This document shows positions 12,601 to 26,500 of a DNA stretch of 64,000 nucleotides, one piece after another. The stretch's first letter is position 1. Each line of letters opens with the position of its first letter. This DNA is from Chlorocebus sabaeus (lineage: Eukaryota > Chordata > Mammalia > Primates > Cercopithecidae): contig NC_132904.1 in the NCBI RefSeq assembly GCF_047675955.1, forward strand, positions 59,515,435 through 59,579,434, written 5' to 3'. The position numbers and the translations under genes are program-made. Under the pieces are notes generated by a model. The model worked only from the letters and a program-made list of their open reading frames with translations, did not search any database and was not told where the DNA came from.

Positions 12601-14890
12601 GGAATCTGAGAAGGGATATTTTGGATTGCAATGAAGCCTATGGTGACAAAGGAAATATCCTCTGATAAAAACTAGAAAGAAGCTTTCTGAGAAACTGGTT
12701 TGTGATGTATGAATTCATCTCTCAGCATTACATATTTCTTTTCATGGAGTCGATTGCTAACAACGTTCTCGTGGAGTCTGCAACAGGATCTGTGGTAGTG
12801 CCTTGAAGCCTATGATGACAAGGAAAATATCCTCAGATAAAAACCAAAAAGAGGATTTCTGAGAAATTGATTTGTGATGTGTCAATTTATCTCACAGAGA
12901 TACACCTGTCTTTTCATGGAGCAGTTTGCTAACACTGCTTTCGTGGAATCTACAAGAGGAAATTTAGGAGTGTATTACTCCTATTGTGAAAAAGGAAATA
13001 TCCTCCTATGAAAACTAGAAAGAAGCTTTATGAGAAACTGCTTTGTTATGTGTGAATGCATCTCAAAGAGTTACACCATTATTTTCATGGAGCAGTTTGC
13101 TAACACTGTTTTCATGGAAACTGCAGTAGGATATTTGCAAGTGCATTGAAGTCAATGGTGACAAATGAAATATTATCTGGTAAAAAGTAGAAAGAAGCTT
13201 TCTGAGAAACTTCTTTGTGATGTGTGAAATCATTTCACAGCATTACACGTTTCTATTCATGGAGCAGTTTGCTAACATGGTTTTCGTGGAATATGCAAAC
13301 GGATACTTGAGAGAGCATTGAAGCCTATGGGGACAAAGGAAATATCCTCAGATAAAAGCTAGAAAGAAGATTTCTGAGAAACTGGTTTGTAATCTATGAA
13401 TTCATCTCTCACAAGTACATATTTCTTTTAATGGAGTAGTTTGCTAACAAAGTTCTCGTGGAATCTGCAACAGCATCTATGGGAGCAAATTGAAGCCTAT
13501 GTTGACAAGGGAAATAACCTCAGATAAAACCCAAAAAGAGGCTTTCAGAGAAATTGCTTTGTGATGTGAGAGTTCATCTCAAAGCGTTACACCGTCCTTT
13601 CACTGAGGAGTTTGCTGACACTGTTTTCTTGGAATCTACAATGGGATATTTGGGAGCACATTGAAGTCTATGGTGGCAAAGGATATATCCTCTGATGAAA
13701 ACTATAAAGAAGCTTTCTGAGAAACTTCTTTGTGATGTGTGAAGTCATGTCACAGAGTTACACATTGCCATTGATGGAGCAGTTTGCTAACATTGTTTTG
13801 GTGGAAACTGCAAAGGTATATTTGAGGGTGTGCATTGAGGCGTACGGTGACAAAGGAAATATCCTCAGAAAAAAAGTAGAAAGAAGCTTTCTGAGAAACT
13901 GCTTTGTGATGTCTGAATTCGTCTCACATAGTTACACAGTTCTTTTCATTGCACCATTTGTTAAAACGTTTATCTTGGAATCTGCAATAGGATGTTCGAG
14001 ATCGTTTTGAGACCTATGGCGAAAAAGTAAATATTCACTGATAAAAACTAGAAAGGAGCTTTCTGAGAAACAGTTTTGTGATGTGTGAATTCATCTCCCT
14101 GAATTACATGATTCTTTTCATGGAGCAGTTTGGTAACACTATTTTTAGGGAATCTGTGAAGGGATATTTTGGATCTCTTTGAAGACTATGGTGACAAAGG
14201 AAATATCTTCACATAAAAACTAGAAAGAAGTTTTCTGAGAAACTACTTTGTGATGTGTGAATGCATCTCAAAGAGTTACAGCGTTATTTTCATGGAGCAG
14301 TTTGCTAACACAGTTTTCCTGGAATCAGCAGTAGGATATTCAGAGCGCATTGAAGCCTATGGTGAAAAAGCAAATATTCCCAGATAGCAACTAGAATGAT
14401 GCTTTCTGAGAAACCGCTTTGTGTTGTATTAATTCATCTCACAGAGTTTCAGGATTCTCTTCCTGGAGCAACTTGGTAGCAGTGCTTTTGGGGAATCTGA
14501 GAAGGGATAGATTTGATCGCAATTAAGCCTATGATGACAAAGGAAATATCCTCTGATAAAAACTAGAAAGAAGCTTTCTGAGAAACTTCTTTGTGGTGTT
14601 TGAAATCACCTCACAGAGTTACACGTTTCTTTTCATGGAGCAGTTTGACAACGTTGTTTTCATGGAAACTGCAATGGGATACTTGGAAGTGCATTGAGGC
14701 CTAAGGTGACAACTTAAATATCCTCAGATAAAAAATAGAAAGAAGCTTTCTGAGAAATCGTTTTGTGATATGTGATTTCATCTCACACAGTTACACCATT
14801 CTTTTCATTGAGCAGTTTGCTAACATTGTTTTCTTGGAGTCTGAAAGGGGATATTTGAGAGTGCATTGAGGCAATGGTGACAAAGGAAAT
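9640..14890 (+). repeat. Alpha satellite block 2, plus orientation, same family as block 1
   Basis: Alphoid monomers in the opposite direction to block 1 but of the same types. The CCTATTCAGGTGAC variant near 10,405 is the complement of the CACCTGAATAGG marker of block 1. The CTTGAAGCCTATGATGACA variant near 10,745 and 12,797 is the complement of the TCAAGG marker. The monomer with TTTTGGGGAATCTGAGAAGG recurs near 12,600 and 14,490. The right edge is a gradual change of family, placed where monomers with CCATGAAGCAGTTTGCTAAC and GAGGCCTATGGTGAAAAAGG begin at about 14.9 kb, so the end is approximate. Confidence 0.9.
9650..10430 (+). repeat. Plus-strand partner of 2,831-3,600
   Basis: Same monomer order as the reverse complement of 2,831-3,600. 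The shared rare variants are GAGCTACATGATCC (about 9,826) and CATTGTTCCTGTCATAG (about 9,975), followed by CCTATTCAGGTGAC at about 10,405. Collinearity continues beyond 10,430, with the TGGTTTGTGA-GTATGAATACA and CTTGAAGCCTATGATGACA monomers matching the complement of about 2,830 down to 2,480. This shows that one higher-order family is present in both orientations. Confidence 0.8.
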
Positions 14891-15043
14891 ATCCTCAGAT
14901 AAAAATGAGAAAGAAGCTTTCTGAAAAACTGCTTTGTGATGTGTGAATTCATCTCACAGAGTCACACTTGTCTCTCCATGAAGCAGTTTGCTAACACGGT
15001 TTTCTTGGAATTTACAAAGTGATATTTTGGAGCACATTGAGGC

Positions 15044-15060
15044 CTATGGTGAAAAAGGAA
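15044..15060 (-). other. pJ-alpha-type motif
   Basis: CTATGGTGAAAAAGGAA on the plus strand, the complement of the motif, at the start of block 3. The GAGGCCTATGG context is the classic one. Confidence 0.7.
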
Positions 15061-15713
15061 ATATCCTCAGATAAAAATCAGAAAGAATCATTCTGAGAAA
15101 CTGCTTTGTGACGTGTGAATTCATCTCACAGAGTTACAACTTAGTGTTCATGAAGCAGTTGGCTAACACTGAGTCTGCAAAGTGATATTTGGGAGCATAT
15201 TGCAGCCTGTTGTGAAAAAGAAATATCCTCAGATGAAAATTAGAAAGAAGATTTCTGAGAAATTGCTTTCTGAAGTGTGAATTTAACTCACTGAGATACA
15301 CCTGTATTTCATGGAGCCGTTTGCTGGCCCTGTATTTGTGGAATCCGAGAACTGATATTTCAGATCGCTTTGAAGATTATACGATCAAAGGAACTATCCT
15401 CAGAGAAAAACCAGAATGAAGCTTTCTGAGAAACTGCTCTGTGCTGAGTGAATTCATCTCACAGAGTTGCACATGTATTTCGTGGAGCCATTTGCTAGCA
15501 CTGTTTTTGTGGAATCTGAGAAGTGATATTTTGGATCTCTATGAAGACTCCTAGGACAAAGGAATTATCCTCAGATAAAAACCAGAAAGAAGCTTTCTGA
15601 GAAACTGCTATATGATGCATGAATTCATCTCACAAAGTTACAGCAGTCTTTCATGGAGAAGTTTGTTAGCACTATTTTTGAGGAATCTCAGAAGTGATAT
15701 TTTGGATATCATT

Positions 15714-16903
15714 GAATCCCATTGTGAATAATGAAATATCCTCAGATAAAACTTGGAGAGAAGCGTTCTCAGAAATTGCTTTGTGGTGTGTGAATTCACT
15801 TCACAGAGATACATTACTGCTATCATTGTGAAGTTTGCTAACACTGTTTTCACAGAATTTGCAATGAAATATACGAGAGTGCATTGAGAACTGAAATATC
15901 CTCAGATAAAAACGAGAAAGAAACTTTCTGAGAAACTTATTTGTGATGTGTGAATTCATCTCACATAATTACACCTTTCTCTTCATGAAGCAGTTTGCTA
16001 ACACTGTTTTCATGGAATTTTAAAAGTTATATTTGGGAGCTCATTGAGGACTATGGTGAAAAAGGATATATCCTCAGATGAAAACTGTAAAGAAGCGTTC
16101 TGAGAAACTGCATTGTGATGAGTAAATGCAACTCACAGAGTTACACTTTTCATTTCATTGATCAGTTTGCCAACACTTTTTTCTTGAAATCTGCAATGTG
16201 ATATCTCTTAGCGCAATGAAGCTTACAGAGACAAAGGAAATAACTGGAGATAAAAATGAGAAAGAAGCTTTCTGAGAAACTGCTGTGTGATGTGTGAATT
16301 CATCTCACAGAGCTACACTTTTCTCTCCATGAAGTAGTTTGCTAACACTGTTTTCATTGAATCTGCAAACTGATCTTTCGGAGTGCATTTAAGCCTATGG
16401 TGAAAAATGAAATATCCTCAGATGAAAAGTAGAAAGAAGCTTTCTGAGAAACAGCTATCTGATGTGTGAATTCATCTCATAGAGTTACACTTTCGTTTAA
16501 TGGAGCAGTCTGTTACCACTGTTTTTGGGGAATCTGAGAAGGGATATTTTGGATCACTATGAAGACTATATGGACAAAGGAAATATCCTCAGATAAAAAT
16601 CAGAAAGAAGCTTTCTGAGAAACTGCTTTGTGATGTGTGAATTCATCTAACAGAGTTACACCACTATTTCGTGGAGCCATTTGCTAGCACTGATTTTGTG
16701 GATTCTGAGAACTGATATTTCGGATCAGTTTGAAGAGTATAAGGACAAAGGAAATGTCCTCAGATAAAAACCAGAAAGGAGCTTTCTGAGAAACTGCTTT
16801 GTGATGTGTGAATTCATTTCACAAAATAACACCACTCTTTCATGGAGGAGTTTGCTAGCACTGTTTTTGTGGAATTTCAGAAGAGAATTTTAGATATCGT
16901 TGA
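15714..16903 (+). repeat. Block 3 short unit, 7 monomers
   Basis: Bounded by successive copies of the GAATCCCAT marker monomer, 1,190 bp apart. The marker is followed by the GTTCTCAGAAATTGC monomer and then by a monomer in which only four bases (AACT, about 15,889) separate GCATTGAG from GAAATATCC, where 16 is usual. It appears to be an early or shortened version of the 13-monomer unit to the right. Confidence 0.65.
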
Positions 16904-18945
16904 ATCCCATGGTGAATAATGAAATATACGCAGATAAAATATGGAGAGAAGCATTCTCCAAAACTGCTTTGTGGTGTGTGAATTCACCTCACAGAGTTAC
17001 ACGACAGCTTTCATTGAGATGTTTGCTAACACTGTTTTCACAGCATCTGCAATGAGATATATGGGAGTGCATTGAGAACAGAAATATCCTCATCTAAAAA
17101 TGAGAAAGAAGCTTTTGAGAAACTTTCTTGTAATGTGTGAATTCATTTCACAGACTTACACCTTTCTATTCATGAAGCAGTTTGCTAACACAGTTTTCGT
17201 GGCATCTGCAAAGTGATATTTGGGAGCACATTGAGTCCTGTGGTGGAAAAGGAAATATCCTCAGATGAAAACTGGAAAGAAGCATTCAGAGAAACTGCAT
17301 TGAGTTGTGTGAATGCAACTCACAGAGTTACGCTTTTCTTTTCATTTATCAGTTTGCCAACACTGTTTACTTGAAATCTACAATGGGATATTTCTTAGTG
17401 ACATGAAGCTTACAGTGACAAAGAAAATATCCTCCGATAAAAACGAGAAAGAAGCTTTCTGAGAAAAGACTTTGTTATGTGTGAATTCATCTCACAGAGT
17501 TACACATGTATTTCATGGGGCCGTTTGCTAGCACTCTTTTCGTGGCATCTGAGAAGTGATATTTTGGATCGCTATGAAGACTCCTCGGACAAAGGAAATG
17601 TCCTCCCATAAAAACGAGAAAGAAGCTTTCTGAGAAACTCCTTTGTGATGTGTGATTTCATCTCACAGAGTTTCAACTTTCTCTTCATGAAAACATTTCC
17701 TAACACTGTTTTCATGGAATCTAGAAAGTGATATTTGGGAGTGCATTGAGGCCTGTGGTGAAAAAGGAAATATCCTCAGATGAAAACTAGAAAGAAAGTT
17801 TCTGAGAAACTGCATTATGATAAGCGAATGCATCTCACAGAGTTACACTTATCTTTTCATTGATCCGTTTGCTCACACTGTTTACATGAAATCTGCAATG
17901 AGATATTTCATAGCACCATGAAGCTTACGATGACAAAGGAAATATCTTCTGATAAAAACAAGAAAGAAGCTTTCCGAGAAACTGTTTGTGATGTGTGAAT
18001 TCAACTCACTGAATTACAGCTGTATTTCATGGAGCCGTTTGCTAGTCCTGATTTTGTGGAATCTGAGAGTGGATATTTCGAATTGCTTTGAAGACTATAT
18101 GGCCAAAGGAAATATCCTCGGATAAAAAGTAGAATGAAGCTTTCTGAGAAACTGCCTTGTGATGTGTGAATTCATCTCACAGATCTACACCTTTCATTCA
18201 TGCAGCAGTTTGCTAATACTGTCTTCGTGGAATCTGAAAAGTGATATTTGGGAGCGCATTGAGGGATCTGGTAAAAAAGGATATATCCTCAGATGAAAAG
18301 TTTAAAGAAGCGTTCTGAGAATCTGCATTGTGATGTGTGAATGCAACTCACAGAGTTACAGCATTCTTTTCATTCATCAGTTTGCTAATACACTTTCCTT
18401 GAAATCTACAATGGGATATTTCTTAGCAATGTGAAGCTTAAGGTCACAAAGGTAATATCCTCCCATTAAAAACTAGACAGAAGCTTTCTGAGAAACTGTT
18501 TTCTGATGTGTGAATTCATCTCAGAGGTTTACACGTTTCTCTTCATGAAGCAGTTTCCTAACACAGTTTTCGTGGAATCTGCAAAGTGATATTTCAGAGT
18601 GCATTGAGTCCTGTGGTGAAAAAGAAAATATTCTCAGAGGAAAATTGTAAAGAAGGTTTCTGAGAAACTGCTATCTCATGTGTGAATTCATCTCACAGAG
18701 ATACACTTTCCTTTCATGGAGCATTCTGTTACTGCTCTTTTTGTTGAGTCTGAGAAGGAATATTTGTGTTCACTATGAAGGCTATATGGTCAAAGAAAAT
18801 ATCTTCAATTAAGAAGGGAGAAAGAAGCGTTCTGCGAATCTGCTCTGTGATGTGTGAATTCATTTCACAGAGTTAAACCACTCTTTGATGGAGGAGTCTG
18901 CTAGCGCTGTTTTTGAGGAATCTCAGAAGTGGTATCTCAAATATC
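16904..18945 (+). repeat. Block 3 unit, about 12 monomers, irregular order
   Basis: Starts with the marker GAATCCCATGGTGAATAATG and the second 12-bp-shortened monomer (GAGAACAGAAATATCC, about 17,075). It ends just before the next marker at 18,946 (GAATCGCATGG). Length is 2,042 bp. The unit contains a D-like monomer followed by an A-like monomer at about 17,850-18,110, the same neighbour relation that becomes fixed in blocks 4 and 5. Its internal order matches the units to the right only in part. Confidence 0.6.
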
Positions 18946-21327
18946 ATTGAATCGCATGGTGAAAAATGAAATATCCTCAGGTAAAAACTGCAGAGAGGCC
19001 TTCTCAGAAACTACTTTGTTGTGGGTGAATTCAGCTCACAGTGTGACATCATTGTTTTCAGTGAGAAGCTTGCTAACAGTGTTTTCGCAGAATGTGCATT
19101 GAGACACACGGGGGCGCTTTGAGACCACAAATAACCTCAGCTGAAAATAGAAAGAAACTTTCTGACAAACTGTTTGTGATGTGTGAATTCAATTCACTGA
19201 ATTACATCTGTATTTCGTGGAGCCATTTGCTAGCCCTGATTTTGTGGTATCTGAGAACGGGTATATCGAATTGTTTTGAAGACTATACGGCCAAAGGAAA
19301 TATCCTCGGATAAAAGCAAAATGAAGCTTTCTGAGAAACTGCCTTGTGATGTGTGAATTCATCTGAGTTGGACATATATTTCGTGGAACCATTTGATAGC
19401 CCTGTTTTTGTGGAATCTCAGAAGTGTTATTTTGGATCGCTATAAAGACTCCTTGGACAGAGGAAATATACTCAGATAAAAACCAGAAAGAAGCCTTCTG
19501 AGAAACTGCCTTGTGATGTGTGAATTCATCTCACAGAGTTACACATGTATTTCGTGGAACCGTTTGCTCGCCTTGTTTTTATGGAATCTCAGAAGTGATA
19601 TTTTGGATTGCTATGAAGACTCCTCAGACAGAGGAAATATCCTCAGATAAAAACCAGAAAGAAGCTTTCTGAGAAACTGCTTTGTGATGGGTGAATTCAT
19701 CTCACAGAGTGACACCTTTCTCTTCATGAAACAGTTTGCTAACACTGTTTTCGTGGAGTCTGTATAGTGATATTTGGGAGCGCATTGAGGCCTATGGTGA
19801 AACAGGAAATATCCTTAGATGAAAACCAGAAGGAAGCTTTCTGAGAAACCACTTTATGATGTGTGAGTTCATTTTAGAGAGTTATACTTTCACATTATGG
19901 AGAAGTCTATTACCACTGTCTTTGGGGAATGTGAGAAGTGATATAATGGATCGCATAGCGGCCTATGCAGAGAGAGGAAATATTCTCAATCAAACACGTG
20001 AAAGAAGCTTTCCGAGAAACTTTGTGATGTGTGAATTCCTCTCAGAGAGTTACACCTTAGTCTTCATGGAGCAGTTTGCTCACACTGTTTTCATGGAAAC
20101 TGCAACATGATATTTGGGAGCACATTGAGGCCTGTGGTTAAAACGGAATTATCCTCAGATGAAAACTGGAAAGAAGCTCTCTGAGAAACTTCTTTGTGAT
20201 GTGTGAATTCATCTCACAGAGTTACACCTTTTTGTACATGAAGCAGTTTGCTAACACTGTTTTCCTGGAATCTGAAAGGTGATATTTGGGAGTGCATTGA
20301 GGGATAGGTGAAAAAGGATAAAGCCTCAGATGAAAAGTTTAAAGAAGCGTTCTGAGAAACTGCTTTGTGTTGTGTGAATGCAACTCACAGAGTTACAGTG
20401 TTCTTTTCATTCATCAGTTTGCTAACACTCTTTCCTTGAATCTACAATGGGATATTTCTTAGCACCATGAAGCTTACAGTGACAAATGAAATATCCTCCC
20501 ATAAAAACTAGACAGAAGCTTTCTGAGAAACTGCTTTGTGATGTGTGAACTCATCTCCCAGGTTTACACGTTTCTCTCCATGAAGCAGTTTCCTAACACA
20601 GTTGTCATGGAATCTGAAAAGTGATATTTCGGAGAGCATTGAGGCCTGCGGTGAAAAAGGAAATATCCTCAGGTGAAAACTGGAAAGAAGCATTCTGAGA
20701 AACTGCATTGTGATGTGTGAATGCACCTCACAGGGTTACATTTTTCTTTTCATACATCAGTTTGCCAAAACTGTTTTCTTGAAATCTGCAATGGGATAAT
20801 TCTTAGCGCCATGAAGCTTACGGTGACAAATGAAATATCCTTGGATAAAAACGAGGAAGAAGCTTTCTGAGAAACTGTTTTGTGGTGTGTGAATTCATCT
20901 CACAGGTTTACATGTTTCTCTCCATGAAGCAGTTTCCTAACACAGTTCTCATGGAATCTTCAAAGTGATATTTCGGAGTGCATTGAGGCCTGTGGTGAAT
21001 AAGGAAATATCCTCAGATGAGAACTGGAAAGAAGGTTTCTGAGAAACTGCTATCTCATGTGGGAATTCATTTCACAGAGATACACTTTCCTTTCGTGGAG
21101 TATTCTGTTACCACTCTTTTTGTTGAGTCTGGGAAGGGATATTTGCGTTCGCTATGAAGGCTATATGGTCAAAGGAAATAGCCTCAATTAAAAAAGGTGA
21201 AAGAAGATTTCTACAAAACTGCTCAGTGATGTGTGAATTCATTTCACAGAGTCAAACCATTCTTTGATGGAGGAGTCAGCTAGCGCTGTTTTTGTGGAAT
21301 CTCAGAAGTGATATCTTGAATATCGTT
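18946..21327 (+). repeat. Block 3 higher-order unit copy 1, 14 monomers
   Basis: 2,382 bp between GAATC-type markers. Compared with copy 2 it has one extra monomer. The type with CGTGGAACC and GAAGACTCCTC is present twice in tandem (about 19,360-19,700), which explains 14 instead of 13. Other landmarks are GAGACACACGGGGGCG at 19,101, the TCTATTACCACTGTC monomer near 19,906, and the GCATTCTGTTAC-like monomer near 21,108. Confidence 0.8.
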
Positions 21328-23542
21328 GAATCCCATGGTGAAAAATGAAATATCCTCAGATAAAAACTGCAGAGAGGCCTTCTCAGACACTGCTTTGTTG
21401 TGGGTGAATTCAGCTCACAGAGTGACATCATTGTTTTCAGTGAGAAACTTGCTAAGAGTGTTTTCACGGAATGTGTAATGAGACACAGGGGGGCGCTTGG
21501 AGACCACAAATAGCCTCAGCTGAAAAAAGAAAGAAGCTTTCTGAGAAACTATTTGTGATGTGTGAATTCAGCTCACTGAATTACACCTGTATTTCGTGTC
21601 ACTGTTTGGTAGCCCTGATTTTGTGGAATCTGAGAACGGATATTTCCAATCGCTTTGAAGACTATATGGCCAAAGGAACTATCCTTGGATAAAAAGCAGA
21701 ATGAAGCTTTCTGAGAAACTGCCTTATGATGTGTGAATTCATCTCACAGAGTTACACATGTATTTCATGGAACCGTTTGCTAGCCCTGTTTTTGTGGAAT
21801 CTCAGAAGTGATATTTTGGATCGCTATGAAGACTCCTCAGACTGAGGAAATATCCTCAGATAAAAACCTGAAAGAAGCTTTCTGAGAAACTGCTTTGTGA
21901 TGGGTGAAAACATCTCACAGAGTGACAACTTTCTCTTTATGAAGCAGTTTGCTAACACTGTTTTCGTGGATCTGCATAGTGATATTTGGGAGCGCATTGA
22001 GGCCTATGGTGAAACAGGAAATATCCTTAGATGAAAACTAGAAGGAAGCTTTCTGAGAAACGGCTTTATGATGTGTGAGTTCATTTTAGAGAGTTATACT
22101 TTCACATCATGGAGCAGTCTATTACCACTGTCTTTGGGGAATGTGAGAAGAGATATATTGGATCGCATTGAGGCCTATGCTGAGAAAGGAAATCTTCTCA
22201 ACTAAAAACGTGAAAGAAGCTTTCTGAGAAACTTCTTTGTGATGTGTGAACTCATCTCAGAGAATTCCACCTTAGTCTTCATGGAGCAGTTTGCTAACAC
22301 CGATTTCGTGGAAACTGCAGCATGATATTTGGGAGCGCAATGAGGACTGTGGTGAAAAAGGAAATATCCCCATATGAAAACTTGAAAGAACCATTCTGAG
22401 AAACTACATTGTGATGTGTGAATGCACCTCAGAGGGTTACACTTTTCTTTTTGTTGATCAATTTGCCAACACTGTTTTCTTGAAATCTACAATGGGATAT
22501 TTCTTAACGCCATGAAGCTTATGGTGACAAAGGAAATATCCTCGGATAAAAAGGAGAAAGAAGCTTTCTGAGAAACTGATTTGTGATGTGTGTATTCATC
22601 TCACAGACTTTCACATGTATTTCGTGGAGCCGTTTGCTAGCACTCTTTTTGTGGAATCTAACAAGTGATATTTTGGATCACTGTGAAGACTCCTCGGACG
22701 AAGGAAATATTCTCAGACGAAAACTGGAAAGAAGCTTTCTGAGAAACTTCTTTGTGATGTGTGAATTCATCTCACAGACCTACACCTTTCTCTTCGTGAA
22801 GCAGTTTGTTAACACTGTCCTCATGGAATCTGAAACGTGATATTGGGGAGCGCATTGAGGGATATAGTGAAAAAGGATTTATCCTCAGATGAAAAGTTTA
22901 AATAAGCATTCTGAGAAACTACATTGTGATGTGTGAATGAAACTCACAGAGTTACAGTGTTCTTTTCATTCATCAGTTTGCTAACACTCCGTCCTTGAAA
23001 TCCACAATTTGATATTTCTTACCACTATGAAGCTAAAGGTGACAAACGATATATCCTCCCATAAAAACTAGACAGAAGTTTTCTGAGAAACTGCTTTGTG
23101 ATGTGTGAATTCATCTCACAGGTTTACACGTTTCTCTCCATAAAGCAATTTCCCAGCACAATTCTCGTGGAGTATTCAAAGTGATATTTCAGAGTGCATT
23201 GAGACCTGTGGTGAATAAGGAAATATCCTCAGATGAAAACTGGAAAGATGGTTTCTGAGAAACTGCTATCTCATCTGTGAATTCATCTCACAGAGATACA
23301 CTTTCCTTTCATGGAGCATTCTGTTACTGCTCTTTTGTTGAGTCTGGGAAGGGATATTTGCATTCACTATGAAGGCTATATGGTCAAAGGAAATATCCAG
23401 CATTAAAAAAAGTGAAAGAAGATTCTGTGAAACTGGTCTGTGATGTGTGAATTCATTTCACAGAGTTAAACCATTATTTGATGGAGGAGTTAGCTAGCGC
23501 TGTTTTTGTGGAATCTCAGAAGTGGTATCTTGAATATCGTTG
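21328..23542 (+). repeat. Block 3 higher-order unit copy 2, 13 monomers
   Basis: 2,215 bp, about 13 x 170. Four separate landmarks repeat at the matching distance between copies 2 and 3: the GAATC marker, the GAGACACA-GGGGGCG monomer (21,480 and 23,694), the CTTAGATGAAAAC junction (22,026 and 24,241, 2,215 bp), and TCTATTACCACTGTC. About 22,026-22,310 is nearly identical to about 24,241-24,525. This is the reference length of the unit. Confidence 0.85.
22026..22310 (+). repeat. Near-identical segment, left copy
   Basis: Matches 24,241-24,525 almost base for base by eye, including the unusual GGCTTTATGATGTGTGAG, TCTATTACCACTGTCTTTGG and GAAATCTTCTCAA. It is among the most alike of the long-distance pairs I compared. 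This suggests that the copy 2 / copy 3 duplication is recent relative to the rest of the block. Confidence 0.8.
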
Positions 23543-26500
23543 AATCTCATGGTGAAAAATGAAATATCCTCAGATAAAAACTGCAGAGATGCCTTCTCAG
23601 ACACTGCTTTGTTGTGGGTGAATTCAGCTCACAGAGTGACATCATTGTTTTCAGTGAGAAGCTTGCTAACAGTGTTTTCGCAGAATGTGCAATGAGACAC
23701 ACGGGGGCGCTTGGAGACCACAAATAGCCTCAGCTGAAAAAAGAAAGAAGCTTTCTGAGAAACTATTCGTGATGTGTGAATTCAACACACTGAATTACAC
23801 CTGTATTTTGTGGAGCCGTTTGGTAGCCCTGATTTTGTGGAATCTGAGAAAGGATATTTCCAATCGCTTTGAAAACTATACGACCAAAGGAACCATCCTC
23901 GGATAAAAAGCAGAACGAAGCTTTCTGAGAAACTGTCTTGTGATGTGTGAATTCATCTCACAGAGCTACACATGTGTTTCATGGAACCGTTTGCTAGCCC
24001 TGTTTTTGTGGAATCTAAGAAGTGACATTTTGGATCACTATGAAGACTCCTCAGACTGAGGAAATATCCTCAGATAAAAACCTGAAAGAAGCTTTCTGAG
24101 AAACTGCTTTGTGATGTGTGAATTCATCTCACAGAGTGACACCTTTCTCTTCATGAAGCAGTTTGCTAACACTGTTTTCGTGGAATCTGCATAGTGATAT
24201 TTGGGAGGGCATTGAGGCCTATGGTGAAACAGGAAATATCCTTAGATGAAAACTAGAAGGAAGCTTTCTGAGAAACGGCTTTATGATGTGTGAGTTCATT
24301 TTAGAGAGTTATACTTTCACATCATGGAGCAGTCTATTACCACTGTCTTTGGGGAATGTGAGAAGAGATATATTGGATCGCATTGAGGCCTATGCTGAGA
24401 AAGGAAATCTTCTCAATTAAAAACGTGAAAGAAGCTATCTGAGAAACTTCTTTGTGATGTGTGAATTCATCTCAGAGAGTTCCACCTTAGTCTTCATGGA
24501 GCAGTTTGCTAACTCTGATTTCGTGGAAACTGCATCATGATATTTGGGAGCGCAATGAGACCTGTGGTGAAAAAGGAATTGTCCTCCGATGAAAACTGGA
24601 AAGAAGCTCTCTGAGAAACTTCTTTGTGATGTGTGAATTCACCTCACAGACCTATACCTTTCTCTTCATGAAGCAGTTTGCTAACACTGTCTTCGTGGAA
24701 TCTGAAAAGTGATATTTGGGAGCACATTGAGGGATCTGGTGAAAAAGGATATATCCTCAGATGAAAAGTTTAAATAAGCATGCTGAGAAACTGCATTGTG
24801 ATGTGTGACTGCAACTCACAGAGTTAGTGTTCTTTAAATTCATCAGTTTGCTAACACTCTTCCCTTGAAATCTACAATTGGATACTTCTTAGTGCCATGA
24901 AGCTTAAGGTGACAATGGAAATATCCTCCCATAAAAAATAGACAGAAGCTTTCTGAGATACTGCTTTGTGATATGTGAATTCACCTCACAGGTTTACACG
25001 GTTCTCTCCTTGAAGAAGTTTCCTAACACAGTTCTCGTGGAATCTGCAAAGTGATATTTGGGAGTGCATTGAAGGATCTGGTGAAAAAGCATATATCCTC
25101 AGATGAAAAGTTTAAAAAAGCGTTCTGAGAGACTGCATTGTGATGTGTGAATGAAACTCACAGAGTTACAGTCTTGTTTTCATTCATCAGTTTGCTAACA
25201 CTCTTTCCTTGAAATCTACAATTGGATACTTCTTAGCGACATGATGCTTAAGGTGACAAAGGAAATATCCTCCCATAAAAACTACACAGAGCTTTCTAAG
25301 AAACTGCTTTGTGATATGTGAATTCATCACACAGCTTTACACGTTTCTCTCCATGAAGCAGTTTCCTAACACAGTTTTCGTGGAATCTGCATAGTGATAT
25401 TTGGGAGCACATGGAGGCCTGTGGTGAAAAAGGAAATATCCTCAGATGAAAACTGCAAAGAGGCATTCTGAGAAACTGCATTGTGATGTGTGAATGCAAC
25501 TCACAGAGTTACAGTGTTCTTTTCATTCATCAGTTTGCTAACACTCTTTCCATGAAATCTACAACAGGATATTTCTTAGCGCAGTGAAGCTGATGGTGAG
25601 AAAGGAAATATCCTCCCATACAAACTAGACAGAAGCTTTCTGAGAAACTGTTTTGTGATGTGTGAATTCATCTCACAGGTTTACACGTTTCTCTCAATGA
25701 TGCAGTTTCCTAACACAGTTTTCGTGGAATCTGCACAGTGATATTTGGGAGCGCATTGAGGCCTGTGGTGAAAAGAAGTATCCTCAGATGAAAACTGGAA
25801 AGAAGCATTTTGAGAAACTGCATTGTGATGTGAATGCACCTCACAGGGTTACACTTTTCTTTTCATTGATCAGTTTGTCAACAGTGTTTTCTAGAAATCT
25901 ACAATGGGAAATTTCTTAGCGCCATGAAGCTTATGGTGACAAAGGAAATATCCTCGGATAAGAACGAGAAAGAAACTTTCTGAGAAACGGTTTTGTGATG
26001 AGTGTATTCATCTCACAGAGTTACACATGTATTTCGTGGAGTCGTTTGCTATCACTCTTTTTGTGGAATCTGAGAAGTGATATTTTGGGTCGCTATGAAG
26101 ACTCTTCAGATGAAGGAAATATCCTCAGATGAAAACTGTAAAGAAGCTTTCTGAGAAACTTCTTTGTGATGTGTGAATACATCTCACAGACCTACACCTT
26201 TCTCTTCATGAAGCAGTTTGCTAACACTGTCTTCGTGGAATCTGAAAAGTGATATTTGGGAGCACATTGAATGATCTGGTGAAAAAGAGTATATCCTCAG
26301 ATGAAAAGTTTAAAAGAGCATTCTGAGAAACTGCATTGTGATGTGTGAATACAACTCACAGAGTTACAGTGTCCTTTTCATTCATCAGTTTGCTAACACT
26401 CTTTCTTTGAAATCTACAATGGGATATTTCTTAACACCATGAAGCTTATGGTGACAAACGAAATATCCTCCCATAAAAACTAGACAGAAGCTTTCTGAGA

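Noticed and set aside
19545..19565. TTTCGTGGAACCGTTTGC as a degenerate CENP-B box
   Set aside because: It lacks the CGGG half of the box and lies at a different position in the monomer from the known box site.
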